A DNA stretch of 64,000 nt, taken from positions 248,001-312,000 of the forward strand of contig JADJNY010000008.1 of the NCBI GenBank assembly GCA_016714045.1. Reading direction: 5' to 3'. A program made the translations under genes and the position numbers. A model generated the notes under the pieces. The model had not been told where the DNA came from and ran no database searches. It saw only the letters and a program-made list of their open reading frames with translations. Of the stretch, positions 1 to 9,670 are shown in pieces (position 1 is the stretch's first letter; each line of letters begins with the position of its first letter). The stretch is from Planctomycetota bacterium. Lineage in GTDB: Bacteria > Planctomycetota > UBA1135 > GCA-002686595.

Positions 1-859
1 GCCCGAATGCGTTCGTGGCCACGGGGTCAGGGCCGTAGAGCGCGGCGAGCCCGCGCACGAGCCCGGGCGCGGGTCCGAGCTCCCGCAGCGTCGCCGCGCG
101 CTCGCGAAAGGCCGTCTCGAGGTCGCGCCCGAGGCGCTCGACGAGCCCCGGCACGGCGAGCACGAGCAAATCGCAGCTCCACAGGAGCTCGAGCGCGCGC
201 GCGCCGTTCGGCCGCGCGAACAGGGTCTCGAGCTCGATGAGCACGCGCTCGGGGCTGACGCCGCGCAGCGCGCCGCGCGCGGCCTCTGCGGCGGCGAGCA
301 CGTCCGGCGCCGGGACGAGCTCGAGCTGCGCCGCGAAGCGCGCCATGCGCACGAGGCGCAGGCCGTCCTCCTGGAAGCGCTCGCGCGCGACGCCGACGCA
401 GTGGAGCTCGCGCGCCGCGAGGTGCGGGAGGCCGCCCGTCGGGTCGAGGACCTCGTCCGTCGAGGGATCGAGGTAGAGCGCGTTGCACGTGAAGTCGCGG
501 CGGCTCGCGTCCTCCTCGACCGTCGCACCGAACTGCACGGAGCTCGGCCTGCGAGCATCGGCGTAGCCGGCTTCGGAGCGGAAGGTCGTGTGCTGCACCT
601 CGAGCCCATCGACGAGGACGACGAGCGTCCCGAACGCGCGCCCGACGGGCACCGTGCGGAAGCCCGTGCGCTCGACCTCATCGGGCGTCGCGGCGGACGC
701 CATGTCGACGTCGGCCGGCGTGCGTCCGAGCGCAAGGTCGCGCACCGCGCCGCCGACGATCCACGCGCGGTGTCCGAGCGTCGCGATGCGCTGGGCGAGC
801 GCGCGCGCGGCGCTCGCGTGGGCGCGGGAAAGGTCTTGCATCGAGGGCCGGCGGAGCAT
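1..859 (-). CDS. cca: CCA tRNA nucleotidyltransferase / poly(A) polymerase family, 3' end cut by window
   Basis: Adds or repairs the 3' CCA of tRNA (class II nucleotidyltransferase). Read on the minus strand from the ATG at 859. The head domain has the diagnostic GGAVRDLALGR at residues 36-46 followed by the catalytic DVD at 50-52. After it come the RRDFTCNALY motif (about 120-129), GG-LPHL near 142-147 and RFQEDGLRLVRMARF (161-175), the start of the tRNA-binding neck. The frame stays open to base 1, so the C-terminal body is outside the window. A second in-frame ATG lies at 841. From sequence alone a CCA-adding enzyme cannot be separated firmly from poly(A) polymerase I; the compact head and context favour CCA addition. 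Its candidate -10 hexamer sits nine bases before the start. Confidence 0.9.
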   Translation of the reverse strand, partial: MLRRPSMQDLSRAHASAARALAQRIATLGHRAWIVGGAVRDLALGRTPADVDMASAATPDEVERTGFRTVPVGRAFGTLVVLVDGLEVQHTTFRSEAGYADARRPSSVQFGATVEEDASRRDFTCNALYLDPSTDEVLDPTGGLPHLAARELHCVGVARERFQEDGLRLVRMARFAAQLELVPAPDVLAAAEAARGALRGVSPERVLIELETLFARPNGARALELLWSCDLLVLAVPGLVERLGRDLETAFRERAATLRELGPAPGLVRGLAALYGPDPVATNAFG

Positions 860-868
860 GGAGTGTCG

Positions 869-874
869 AGCGTA
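869..874 (-). promoter_or_regulatory. candidate -10 element (TACGCT) of the cca gene
   Basis: TACGCT on the minus strand, ending nine bases before the ATG at 859. No convincing -35 was seen. It belongs to the recurring TANNNT pattern in front of leading genes in this window. Confidence 0.4.
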
Positions 875-972
875 CGCGCTGGAGAGCGCGCGAGCGAGGG
901 CGCGGTGCGAACGACGCCCTTCGAAGCCCTCGCGCCGCTCCCGTCGCGACGACGAGGGGAGCACGATTCGCG

Positions 973-1551
973 ATGCAGAGCGGAGCCAGCTTGGGCGGGC
1001 AGGCGTCTTCCGGGACCCGGACGGGACCGATTCAGGGCAACACGAGCACGACGGCCGCGCGCCGCGCGCTCGGGGTCGTCGATTACCTGACGCTCGCCGC
1101 GATCGGGCTCGTGGTCGTGCTCGTGTCGCTGCCGCGGCTGCGCGCGTTCGCGCTGCGGGAGAACGAACGCGATGCCGTCCACATGCTGCGCCTCCTGGCG
1201 GGCGACGCCCTGCGGCACGGCGAGGTGCTCCGCGCCGGCGGCCTCGGCGCGCTGCTCGCCTCGAACGACGCGCACCGCGTGCGGCTCGAAGATTTGGAGC
1301 TCGTCGAGGGCGGGCGGTTGCGTCGGCACGGCTACCTCTTCGATGCGCGCGAGGCCGCGCCGGGGCGGTGGGTGTTGCGCGCCTGGCCGTGGGATCACGG
1401 GCACACGGGCGTCGGCGCGTTCCAAATCGCGCCGGGCGGGGCGCTGCACGGGCATCGCAACGCGGACGGGAGGCTCAGCGGTCCGGGAGCGCCCCCGCCG
1501 GCGTTGCTCGATCCGGCGGCGGCCGGCTGGGTCGTGATGCGCGACGAGTGA
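973..1551 (+). CDS. small single-pass membrane protein, function unknown
   Basis: 192 residues. An N-terminal stretch of about 36 mostly polar residues precedes one hydrophobic helix (about 37-54, DYLTLAAIGLVVVLVSLP). The rest is soluble and rich in Arg, Gly and His. The helix followed by an Arg-rich segment resembles pilin-like or pseudopilin-like minor proteins of planctomycetes, but the Gly-Phe prepilin peptidase site is missing, so this is only a suggestion. A good ribosome-binding site (GGGGAG) lies about ten bases before the ATG. It is the only plus-strand gene in the first 34 kb and is convergent with the FG-GAP lipoprotein gene on its right. I do not recognise the family. Confidence 0.7.
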   Translation: MQSGASLGGQASSGTRTGPIQGNTSTTAARRALGVVDYLTLAAIGLVVVLVSLPRLRAFALRENERDAVHMLRLLAGDALRHGEVLRAGGLGALLASNDAHRVRLEDLELVEGGRLRRHGYLFDAREAAPGRWVLRAWPWDHGHTGVGAFQIAPGGALHGHRNADGRLSGPGAPPPALLDPAAAGWVVMRDE

Positions 1552-1589
1552 GCGCGGCGGGCGGGCTCCTGAGTGTCCGCCCCGCGCTT

Positions 1590-4500
1590 TCAATCGCTCG
1601 CGACAGAAGCGCGCGAGGTCGGCGCGGCCGATCAGGTCGAACACCTGCGCGACCGCACCGAGGTCGCGGCCCTGCTCGGCGATCTGTCGGCCGGGGTTGA
1701 GCTCGCCGGTCGTTCGCACCTCGGAAGTGCCGAGCGCCGCGAGGTCGCGCAGCGCGCCGTCCGCGTCGATGGAGCCCGTGCGCACGGCCGCGAGCTGGCT
1801 CGCGGCGTCCAGCTCGAGCACGAGCGGCAGCGGCAGCGCGGGGAACGGCCCGAGCACGTCGATCAAGAACACCTGCAGCGCCTCGAGGAAGCGCGCGTCG
1901 GCCTCGCCGGTCGCCGCCTCGAGGCCGAGCTCTGCGAGGCGCGTCCGGAGCGCGGCGCGCGCGTCGGGCGGGCCTTGCACGACGAACGCGATCCGCGCCT
2001 CCTTCGCCTTCGCGGCGAAGGCCTCGACGGCGAGCTTGCAGAGCGCGTCGCCTGCGTCGACCAGGACGACGAGCGCCGGCGCGCCCGCGAGTGCCTTCAG
2101 CTTCGCCTCGGCGCCGCCGCCGCGCGGCAGCTCGAGCGCCCCCATCGGCAGTCGATCGAGCAGCACGATGCGCTCGACGGGCACGGTGCGGCGCGCGAGC
2201 TCGGGGCCCCACGCCGCGGGGTCCGTCGGAGCGCTCGCGAGCGCCGGCTGCGGCTTCGGCGCGCGGCGCTCCGGGCGTCCGGCGCCCTCGACGAGCCGGT
2301 GTCGGGCGCCGGGCTCCGCGGTCCCGAACGCTTCGATGGCGCCGCCCGGCCAGCGCACTTCGAGGTCGGTGATCGCCGCCGCGTCGGCGAGCCCGAAATG
2401 GAGCCGCCGCGATGCGCCGCACATGAAGCCCGCCTGCGAGTGGACTTCGGCCTGACGTAGCGCACCGTTCGCTCGGAAGCGCACGCGCGCGCCGATCGCG
2501 TCCCGGTTCGAGCGCGTGCCCGCGAGCTCGAACGCGATCCACGCCTTCGAGGCCGGGTGTTCGTTGCGCAGGAGGCGCAGGCGCGGTCCCGTGCGGTCGC
2601 GCAAGAGGAGATCGGTGCGTCCGTCGTCGTCCCAGTCGAGCGGGAGCGCGACGCGTCCGTCGCCGAGGAAGTCGACGCCCAACGCGCCCGCCGCGTCGAC
2701 GAACGCTAGCGCGCCGAGGTTCAGGAACGCGGACTTGCGTTCATGGCCGGCGTAGCTCGCGCCTTCGAACGTCGTGACGTGCCGCAGCGCGGTCCATGCG
2801 TTCAGGTACGCGGGCTCCGGCGGCGGCGCCATCGACGTCTCCGCGATCACGCAGCGCCAGAAGAAGCTCGACGTCTCGCTGCCGCCGCTCGTCACGAAGC
2901 CGTTCGGCGCGTACAGGTCCGGCAGTCCGTCGTTCTGCAGGTCGAAGAAGCGCGCGCCCCAGCCCCACCCCGCCGGTCCGACGCCGGCGCGCTCGGTGAC
3001 GTCCTCGAAGCGGCCGCCCTCGACCGCGTGGAGCAGCGTGTTGCCGCGCGCGTGCCGCACGTAATCGGGCCGCAGCTCGGGGTGGGCGGCGAGGAAGCGC
3101 TCCTGCCGCGCGACGCGCAGCCCGGCCGGCGCGTGCATGTTCGTGACGTAGAGGTCGAGCCGCCCGTCGAGGTCGACGTCCGCGACGTCGACGCCCATGC
3201 CCGCGGCCTGGTCGGTGACGCCCAACTCGCGCGCGATGTCGACGAAGCGCGCGCCGTCGTTGCGCAAGAGCTGGTTCTCGCCGAAGTCGTTGACGAGGTA
3301 GAGGTCGGGGTCGCCGTCGTCGTCGACGTCCAGCCACGTCGCGGACAGCGTGAAGCGCGGCGCGCCGGCCTCGAGCCCGAGCTCGCGCGCGCACTCCGTG
3401 AACTTCCGCTCGCCGTCGTTGCGCCAGTAGAGGTTGGGCGCGCCGTTGTGCGCGTTGTGGTACGGCGCCGGCGCGGCGCCGATCATGCCCCCCGCGACGT
3501 AGCGACACGCGAAGAGGTCGAGATCGCCGTCGAGGTCGGGGTCGGCCGCCGCGAGCGTCGTGATCTCCGGCTCGTCCGGTCCGCGCAACACCTGGCCCTG
3601 CGGGAAGCGGCCCTTCCCGTCGTTCCACGCGAGGTAGATGTGCTGGCGCGCGCCGACGGCGAGGTCCTGGTCGCCGTCGCCGTCGAAGTCACAGAGGAGC
3701 GCGGGGCCCGAGTTGTCCAGGTAGTCGACGCGCGCCGCGCGCGCGCCGTCCTTCGCTGTCCCGTCGGGCTGGTGCAGGAAGAGCCGGTTCGCCTGCCCGC
3801 CGGGCTGGGGAAGGTAGACGTCCTCGAGTCCGTCGCCGTCGACATCTCCCACCGCGAGGCCGTGCATGCCGAGCAAGGGCTGGTTCGACAGCCGGTCCTG
3901 GCGCAGGTGGTAGTCGTCGTTGCCGCGCAGGACCTCTTCGCTCCAGCACGGATCCGCGCCGAACACGGCCGCCGTGATGCCGCGCAGGACGGGGCGCGCG
4001 ACCGTGATCGAGTCGAAGCGGCTCGCGCGGTCGAGCCGGCGCAGCGCGAGCGCGCCGTCCTCGAGCGTCTCCCACTCGGCGGCGAGGCGGAGCGCGTCCT
4101 CCGCGCGCGCGCCGTCCGCGGCGGGGCCGGCGACGGCGCGCAGCGCGAACTCCGTGCGCCATCCGCCGCGCGCGAGGCGCTCGCCGGGCGCGAGGGCGTC
4201 GGAGCGGTCGCACGCGAGCTCGACGCGCGCCGTGCCGCGGTCCGCGTAGCGCGCGCCCCAGCGCGCGAGGCGTTCGAGCGCCGCGTCGCCCTCGACCAGC
4301 GCGGCCGAGGCTTCGACCTCCGCCGACGCGACGCGCACGACGCCGTCGTCGAACCGCGGAGCGAGGTTCGCAGGAATCAGCGCGCCGACCGCGAGCGCTC
4401 GACCGCGCGCGAGTGCGACGAGCGAGCCCGTCTCGCGCCGCGCGACGAGCGCACCCAGCGCGGGCCGCAGCGCGGCCTCCGCCGCCTCCGCCGCGACCTC

Positions 4501-4731
4501 GCTCGGCCAGCCATCGGCGCGCGCGTCGATGCGCCTTCGGAAGTCGGCCATCCACGGGCCCTCGGGGCGCATGCGGCCGGCGAAGACCGCGGTGGGCGCC
4601 GGCGGCGCGGCGCTCGATGTCGAGGCGACGGCCGGGGAGCTGGGCGGCGGCTCGCCCCCGCACGCGGCGAGGGCGGCGAGGACGAGCACGCGCGCGGTCG
4701 ACGACAGGACGTGCGCGCGGTGCGAGGGCAT
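1590..4731 (-). CDS. FG-GAP/VCBS repeat lipoprotein with ASPIC/UnbV domain (CRTAC1 family), 3' end uncertain
   Basis: About 1045 residues. It starts at the ATG at 4731 with a lipoprotein signal (lipobox LAAC). An N-terminal region of about 280 residues has no clear match. A series of FG-GAP/VCBS calcium-binding blades follows (DVDGDGLEDVYLP, DFDGDGDQDLAVG, DPDLDGDLDLFACRY, DVDDDGDPDLYLV, DVDLDGRLDLYVTNM). Next come an ASPIC/UnbV domain (SQAGFMCGASRRLHFGLAD, then EVRWPGG) and a C-terminal helical tail. Such proteins are secreted or surface beta-propellers of unknown substrate, abundant in planctomycetes. The reading frame has no stop before the left window edge. The protein-like sequence ends about 1590-1600, where a TGA exists in a neighbouring frame (1590-1592), so a one-base indel near the 3' end is inferred. 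Confidence 0.85.
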
Positions 4732-4738
4732 GGGCGAG

Positions 4739-4744
4739 AGCCTA
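4739..4744 (-). promoter_or_regulatory. candidate -10 element (TAGGCT) of the FG-GAP lipoprotein gene
   Basis: TAGGCT on the minus strand, seven bases before the ATG at 4731. No -35 is recognisable. The short distance implies a very short leader or a leaderless transcript. Confidence 0.4.
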
Positions 4745-4779
4745 CGTCGCGCGCGCGGTGGCGCAAGCGGCCAGGAACG

Positions 4780-6486
4780 CTACCCGTGCGGTCCGTACCA
4801 GCGCCAGAGCAGGTCGTTCAGCGCCGGCCGCACGCGCGGGTCGTTCACGCGCAGCGCGAACCGCTTCAGCGCCGGGGCCACCCGGTGCGCGGGACCGAAG
4901 TGGCAGAGCTTGTCCGCGACGAACATGGCTTCGCACGGCGTCGTGCGCGGATCGTCGAGGACCGCGAACAGGAAGTCGCGGGCCGCGTCGTCCTGCTCGT
5001 AGATCGCCGAGGAAACGAGGTCGAGGCGGCGCACCGCTTCCTCCTCGTGCTTCCAGCGCTCGCGGAGGAGGCGCGCGCCGGGCGCGCCGGTGTTTCCGAT
5101 CATCTGCGCGTACCACCGGTGCCGGCTGACGCCGGAAATCGGCTCGCCCGGCTCGATCGCCGCCTGGTAGAGGAGCTCCGCCGCCGCGTCGAGCGGCACG
5201 AGCGCGATGGCGCGATCGATCGTGCGCAGCTCGACGCGCAACGGTTGCAGCTCGCCCTTGCGCATGCCGACCAGGACGTCGAGGCCGCGCTGGGCCAGCG
5301 CAGCGTCCTTGCGCCACGCGTCGCGCAGCGCGAGCAGCGCATCCTCGAGCTCGAGCTTGTCCCCGCGCAGCATCGCAATGGCCGTGTCGCGCGCGTTCGC
5401 GTCGCCCGCGCTCACGAGCGTCCCGAGGCAGAGCTTGCGCACCTCGCGCACGGGATCCGCGAGCCCGCGCTGGAACGCGGCGCGCACCGCCGGATCGTCG
5501 ACGTGCCCCGAGAGGTTTTGCGCGGCGAGCGCGCGGCGCGCCGCTTCGGGATCCGACTCGAGGACGACCGCGAGCTCGCTGCCGAGCCCCGCGCGGTGGA
5601 GCACCTGGACGGCGAGCGTGCGCTGCGGTCCGGGACCTTCGCGCACGATGCCGCGCAGGTAGGAGATCGCCTCGGGGTCGCCGTTCGCGGCGAGCATGCC
5701 GCGCATCCAGTACGCAGGCTCTTCCGCCGCGCGTTCGATCGCGGCGCGCACGCGCGGCATCAACTCGGTCCGGCGCGACTCGACGAGGTGCACCAGGAGG
5801 ATCTGGAACGTCGACGGGAATGCCCCTTTCTCCATCCACGTGAAGAGGTCGTCCTCCGCGCGCGCGGCGTCCGAGCGCGCGAGCGCGTCCGCGATCAGCT
5901 TCTGCGTGTCCGGGCTCGACATCGGAAGGAGCGCCGTCAATCGGTCGTAGTCCTTCGGCGAGGGATGCCGGATGAGCCCCTTGATCGCCGCGATGCGCAC
6001 GGACTCCTGCGGATGGTCGAGGCCGCGGACGAGCAGGTCGTGCGCGCCGGGATCGTCCATCAGCGACAACGAGCCGAAGGCATTCGAGAGCCGCGCGCCG
6101 CCGTCGAGGTCGTTCATCTGCGCCTCGATGAAGCGCAGGAGCTCGGGGAGCGCCGCGGCGCCGAGCTGCGCGAGCTCGGACTTCGCCTGGATCAGCGGGT
6201 CCTGCTGCCCGTAGCCGAGCTTGGAGACGAGCACCGCGATCGTGTCCGTGCTGTCGACGAGGAACGGCTCGGTGCGCACGGGCGACGCGAGCAGGTAGTC
6301 GACGCGATCGTCGCTGCAGATCGCCGCCGGCGCGACGCGCGCCGCTTGGGCCGCCCGGGATGGCTCGGTCCCCGGGGCGGGGGCGGGTTCGCGCGAACAG
6401 CCCGGGGCGAAGAGGGCGATCGCGCACGAGAACGCGAGCGCGAACGCTCGCGCGGTCCGGCGCGGACGAAGAGTAGGAGGCGTCAT
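4780..6486 (-). CDS. HEAT-repeat lipoprotein
   Basis: 568 residues. The ATG at 6486 is chosen because it gives a basic n-region, a hydrophobic core and the lipobox LFAPGC (Cys30). The mature protein is mostly paired alpha helices of 30-40 residues with the HEAT/PBS-lyase look (DDPGAHDLLVRGLDHPQESV, RIAAIKGLIRHPSPKDYDRL, DPVREVRKLCLGTLVSAGD). HEAT solenoids are protein-binding scaffolds. The start overlaps the stop of the TolC-like gene (ATGA), so the two products are probably made together. A periplasmic or outer-membrane partner of the efflux protein is a reasonable inference, with no direct evidence. No catalytic motif was seen. Confidence 0.85.
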   Translation of the reverse strand: MTPPTLRPRRTARAFALAFSCAIALFAPGCSREPAPAPGTEPSRAAQAARVAPAAICSDDRVDYLLASPVRTEPFLVDSTDTIAVLVSKLGYGQQDPLIQAKSELAQLGAAALPELLRFIEAQMNDLDGGARLSNAFGSLSLMDDPGAHDLLVRGLDHPQESVRIAAIKGLIRHPSPKDYDRLTALLPMSSPDTQKLIADALARSDAARAEDDLFTWMEKGAFPSTFQILLVHLVESRRTELMPRVRAAIERAAEEPAYWMRGMLAANGDPEAISYLRGIVREGPGPQRTLAVQVLHRAGLGSELAVVLESDPEAARRALAAQNLSGHVDDPAVRAAFQRGLADPVREVRKLCLGTLVSAGDANARDTAIAMLRGDKLELEDALLALRDAWRKDAALAQRGLDVLVGMRKGELQPLRVELRTIDRAIALVPLDAAAELLYQAAIEPGEPISGVSRHRWYAQMIGNTGAPGARLLRERWKHEEEAVRRLDLVSSAIYEQDDAARDFLFAVLDDPRTTPCEAMFVADKLCHFGPAHRVAPALKRFALRVNDPRVRPALNDLLWRWYGPHG

Positions 6487-8006
6487 GGCGTGGCGGCGTC
6501 CGCGAGCAAGCCCTGGGCCGCTCGCAGCGCAACCTGCGCCTTCGCGAAGTTCACCCGGGCCGTGCGCTCGTTGCTCATGGCCGTCGTGAGGTCGCGCTGG
6601 AGACGCAGGACCTCGAAGTTGGTCGAGATCCCCTCGCGGCTGCGCGCCTGCTCGGCGGCGAGCTGGCGCTGCGCGAGGTCGAGGCTCTTCTTCGCGGCGC
6701 GCACGGCCTCGGCCTGGAAGCGCATCTGGCGGACGGACTCGCGCACCTCGGCCGCGATCTGCGTTTCGATCTGATCGTACGACAAGCGCGCGGCGCGCAA
6801 GCTCGCCCACGCCGACTTCGCCGCGTTGCGCGCGGTGCGGTTCGACAGCGGGATCGTGTACGTGAGCGCGGCGCGCCACGTCGGGAACTCGTACGTGATC
6901 GCGCTGTCGAACGCGTCGGCAGCGTCGCCGTCGAAACCGGTGCTCGAGGCGGACAGGTCGAGATCGAGGGCGCCCTGGCGTTCGTCGACGCGCACCTGGT
7001 GGCGGAGCGTCGCTTCCTCGATCGCGATGCGCTGCTGACGCAGCTCGGCGCGCTTCTCCACCGCGACCGCGAGCGCCGCCGTCCACTCGGGAACCCCCGT
7101 CGCGGACGCGTCCGTCGCGAGCGGCGTGCTCGGGACGAGCAGCGTGTCCCACACGGGCGCCTCGGTGCCGGGGAAGAGCTGCTGCTTGAGCACGTCCGCG
7201 GCCTGGCGCACGCGGAGCTCGGCCTGCAGCACGCGCTCCTCGTTCGTCGCCACTTCCGTCTCCGCCGTGAACACGTCGAGCTGGATCCCGATGCCCGCGT
7301 CGAGGCGCTTCTGGTCCTGGACGAGCTGCGCCTTGGCGAGCTCGAGCCCCGAGCGCGCGACCTCGACCTGCGCACGAGCGAGGACGAGGTCCCAGTACGC
7401 GACGCACACGTCCTTGATCAGCGTGTGGCGCACTTGGCGCTCGTGCTCGCTCTGTCGCTTCCACGCGAGGTCGGCGGTGCGTTGCTGCGCGGTCGCGTAC
7501 TCACGCCACGCGCCGCGGAGCAGCGGCTGCTTGTAGGAGAGTTGGAGCACGTCGGTCGTCGACGTCTCCTGCGCCGCGAAGGTGCTGTCCGTCTTCGTGT
7601 TGTCGCGCGAGTACGCCGCGCGGAAGAGGCCGCCCGTTTCGAGCGGGCGTTGGAACTCGAGGTTGCCCGACTGGGAGTTCTCGTTCGAGCCGCCGAAGAC
7701 GCTCGTCGACTGGAACTCGCGGTCCTGCCACGAAGTCCCCGCGCTGAACTTCCAGTCGAACGCGCCCCAGCTGCCGCGCAGGTCGTACCACGCGACCTCG
7801 GTCGAGAGCTGCTCGATCTTCAGCCCGAGGTTGTTCTCGAGTGCGAGCGCGATCGCCGCGTCGAGCGTCAGCTCGAGCCCCTTCCCCGCTCCGAACGGAT
7901 CCTGCGCCGCGCTCGGAGCGTCGGGCGCGTTCCCGTCCTGCGCGGCGGCCTGGGCGGAGAAGGGCAGGGCCAGCGGGAGGAGGACGAAGACGGAGCTCGG
8001 ATTCAT
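6483..8006 (-). CDS. TolC-family outer-membrane efflux protein
   Basis: 507 residues, starting at the ATG at 8006 with a signal peptide cleaved after an Ala-rich stretch (about residue 22). The typical OMF N-terminus follows (LTLDAAIALALENNLGLKI, about 47-65). Then come two similar halves of long coiled-coil helices (for example RSGLELAKAQLVQDQKRLDA and KSLDLAQRQLAAEQARSREG) separated by beta-strand segments such as AITYEFPTWRAALTYTIPLS. OMF trimers form a channel across the outer membrane and periplasm. No inner-membrane pump or adaptor gene lies nearby in the window, so the exported substrate cannot be guessed. It is translationally coupled to the HEAT lipoprotein downstream. Confidence 0.92.
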   Translation of the reverse strand: MNPSSVFVLLPLALPFSAQAAAQDGNAPDAPSAAQDPFGAGKGLELTLDAAIALALENNLGLKIEQLSTEVAWYDLRGSWGAFDWKFSAGTSWQDREFQSTSVFGGSNENSQSGNLEFQRPLETGGLFRAAYSRDNTKTDSTFAAQETSTTDVLQLSYKQPLLRGAWREYATAQQRTADLAWKRQSEHERQVRHTLIKDVCVAYWDLVLARAQVEVARSGLELAKAQLVQDQKRLDAGIGIQLDVFTAETEVATNEERVLQAELRVRQAADVLKQQLFPGTEAPVWDTLLVPSTPLATDASATGVPEWTAALAVAVEKRAELRQQRIAIEEATLRHQVRVDERQGALDLDLSASSTGFDGDAADAFDSAITYEFPTWRAALTYTIPLSNRTARNAAKSAWASLRAARLSYDQIETQIAAEVRESVRQMRFQAEAVRAAKKSLDLAQRQLAAEQARSREGISTNFEVLRLQRDLTTAMSNERTARVNFAKAQVALRAAQGLLADAATP

Positions 8007-8016
8007 GGGGGCGCTG

Positions 8017-8022
8017 AGGATA
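8017..8022 (-). promoter_or_regulatory. candidate -10 element (TATCCT) of the efflux/HEAT operon
   Basis: TATCCT on the minus strand, ten bases upstream of the ATG at 8006. No clear -35. Confidence 0.4.
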
Positions 8023-8059
8023 CGGAACGGGGAGCGGAGAAAACAGCGCGCGCCGGCGG

Positions 8060-8647
8060 TCAGGGGACCTCCGGACGCGGCGCGCGCTCCTGCGCTCCGT
8101 CGCGCTCGTCCTTTCCGTCCGTGTGCTCTTCCCGAGCGAGTTCCGTGGCCTCCGCGCGCTTCGCGACGTCGGCGCACGCCGCCTCGAGCGCCCGCGCGAG
8201 GGCCGCGGCCGGCGGGCCGGCGCCTTCGACGGCGAATTGGATCCGGCGCGTATCCCGCCCCGCGTGCTCGAGGCGCACCGCGATCCGCGTGGTCGGGAGG
8301 GCGTCGCGGACGCGGTCGGCCCACTCGACGACGACCACGCCGTCCGGATCCAGGCTGTCGAGCCCGCCGTCCATCAGGAAGGCGCGCTCGCGGCCCTCCA
8401 TCCACGCGTCGAGGTGCGCGAGCTCGACGCGGCCGCGGTAGGTCTGGAGCAGCGCGTACGTCGGGCTCGTCACGGCCTCGCGCACGCCCAGGCCGCGCGC
8501 GAGGCCGCGCACGAAGCACGTCTTGCCGCTGCCGAGCTCGCCGTCGAGCGCGACGAACGCGCCGGGCGGGAGTGCGCGCCCGAGCGCTTCGCCGAGCGCT
8601 TCCGTCGCCACGGCCGAGCGCGAGAAGAAGACCGGCTCACGCGCCAT
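8060..8647 (-). CDS. tsaE: tRNA t6A biosynthesis ATPase TsaE
   Basis: 195 residues. TsaE is the P-loop ATPase that drives turnover of the TsaBD complex making N6-threonylcarbamoyladenosine at position 37 of ANN-decoding tRNAs. The Walker A motif is DGELGSGKT (residues 35-43). It is followed by the switch-like TSPTYALLQTY (about 60-70), the HLDAW element and the family signature VVVVEWADR. The core is normal length for the family (about 150). The extra 40 C-terminal residues are charged and probably disordered. It overlaps the end of thiL by 11 bases, so the two are co-transcribed. Confidence 0.93.
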   Translation of the reverse strand: MAREPVFFSRSAVATEALGEALGRALPPGAFVALDGELGSGKTCFVRGLARGLGVREAVTSPTYALLQTYRGRVELAHLDAWMEGRERAFLMDGGLDSLDPDGVVVVEWADRVRDALPTTRIAVRLEHAGRDTRRIQFAVEGAGPPAAALARALEAACADVAKRAEATELAREEHTDGKDERDGAQERAPRPEVP

Positions 8648-9548
8648 GTTCGAACCCTCCGAGCGCGTGCGTCCAGCGTTCGCGGCCGCCGTCCGCGCGC
8701 ACGAGCGCGAGGCCCGCGCCGCGCACGACGCGTCCGACGACGTGGAAGCCGAGCTCCTGCGCGACGCGGCGCGCCGCGCGCGGTGCGAGCGTCGCGAGGA
8801 GCTCGTGGTCCTCGCCGTCGTGCAGCGCGTGGTCGAGCGGCGGCCGGTGCGTGCGCCGCGCGAGCCGGCGCGCGTCCGCGTGCACGGGGATGCGCGCGAG
8901 TTCGAGCTCGACGCCGACGCCAGCGGCGCGCGCGAGCCGGAACAGATCCCACGCGAGCCCGTCGCTGACGTCCATCATCGCCGCCGCGCCCGCGCGGTGG
9001 AGCGCGCGGCCCGCGGCGAGGCGCGGCGCGATCGCGAAGTGCCGGCCGAGGAGGCTCCCCCCCACCGCGCCCGTCAGCACGACGAGCTCGCCCGCGCGCG
9101 CGCGATCGCGTCCCGGCGGTGCGCCGCGGCCCTCGAACGCGCCGAGCGCCGTGACCGCGACCGTCGCGGGGCCGGGCGTCGAGGAAAGGTCCCCCGCGAC
9201 GAGGTCCGCGCCGTGCTCGCGCGCCGCGGCGCGGACGCCCGAGAGCACGCCGCGGAGCCAGGCTTCGTCCTTCGTTCGCGGCGCGGCGAGCGTGCACACG
9301 AGCGCGCGGGGCGATGCGGCGGTCGCCGCCAGGTCCGAGAGCGCGCGGCACGCGGCCTTCCGCCCGACGGCGCGCGCGGAGGCCGTCGCGAGGAAGTGGA
9401 CGCCCTCGACCACCTGGTCCGCGCAGACGACGGGCCGGCCGCCGAGCTCCGCGAGCACCGCCGCGTCGTGCCCGCGGCTACCCGCGAGCCCGCGCGGACG
9501 CGGCCCGCGCGCGAGCCAACGGTGGATCGAGTCTTCGCTCCAGGTCAC
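8637..9548 (-). CDS. thiL: thiamine-monophosphate kinase
   Basis: 303 residues, start GTG at 9548. ThiL phosphorylates thiamine monophosphate to thiamine diphosphate, the last step of cofactor synthesis. It has the AIR-synthase-like ATP-Mg fold with motifs GHDAAVL (26-32), SDLAAT (71-76), GDLSSTPGP (119-127), MMDVSDGLAWDL (191-202) and a late DGEDHELLATL. The length is usual. It is followed by tsaE with an 11-base overlap. thiE lies just downstream of a separate operon at 9671-10378, so two thiamine genes sit close together without being co-transcribed. Confidence 0.93.
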   Translation of the reverse strand: MTWSEDSIHRWLARGPRPRGLAGSRGHDAAVLAELGGRPVVCADQVVEGVHFLATASARAVGRKAACRALSDLAATAASPRALVCTLAAPRTKDEAWLRGVLSGVRAAAREHGADLVAGDLSSTPGPATVAVTALGAFEGRGAPPGRDRARAGELVVLTGAVGGSLLGRHFAIAPRLAAGRALHRAGAAAMMDVSDGLAWDLFRLARAAGVGVELELARIPVHADARRLARRTHRPPLDHALHDGEDHELLATLAPRAARRVAQELGFHVVGRVVRGAGLALVRADGGRERWTHALGGFEHGA

Positions 9549-9554
9549 GCGCGC

Positions 9555-9560
9555 ACTCTA
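9555..9560 (-). promoter_or_regulatory. candidate -10 element (TAGAGT) of thiL-tsaE
   Basis: TAGAGT on the minus strand, six bases before the GTG at 9548. No -35 seen and no room for a leader RNA such as a TPP riboswitch. Confidence 0.35.
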
Positions 9561-9670
9561 GCGCCCGGATCCCGCGCGCTCACGCGCCGAGCGACGCGGG
9601 GCGGCCGGCGCGGGCCCGGCGATGGCGACGGAGGGCGGAGCAGCGTTCCTCGAGCCGCCGTGCGCGCGGT

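Noticed and set aside
2743..6774. A 1343-codon plus-strand open frame
   Set aside because: Antisense to the FG-GAP and HEAT lipoprotein genes; no recognisable domain or start context.
8060..9560. A TPP riboswitch in front of thiL
   Set aside because: Only about six bases separate the candidate -10 from the GTG start, and no THI-box-like sequence was seen upstream of thiL or thiE.
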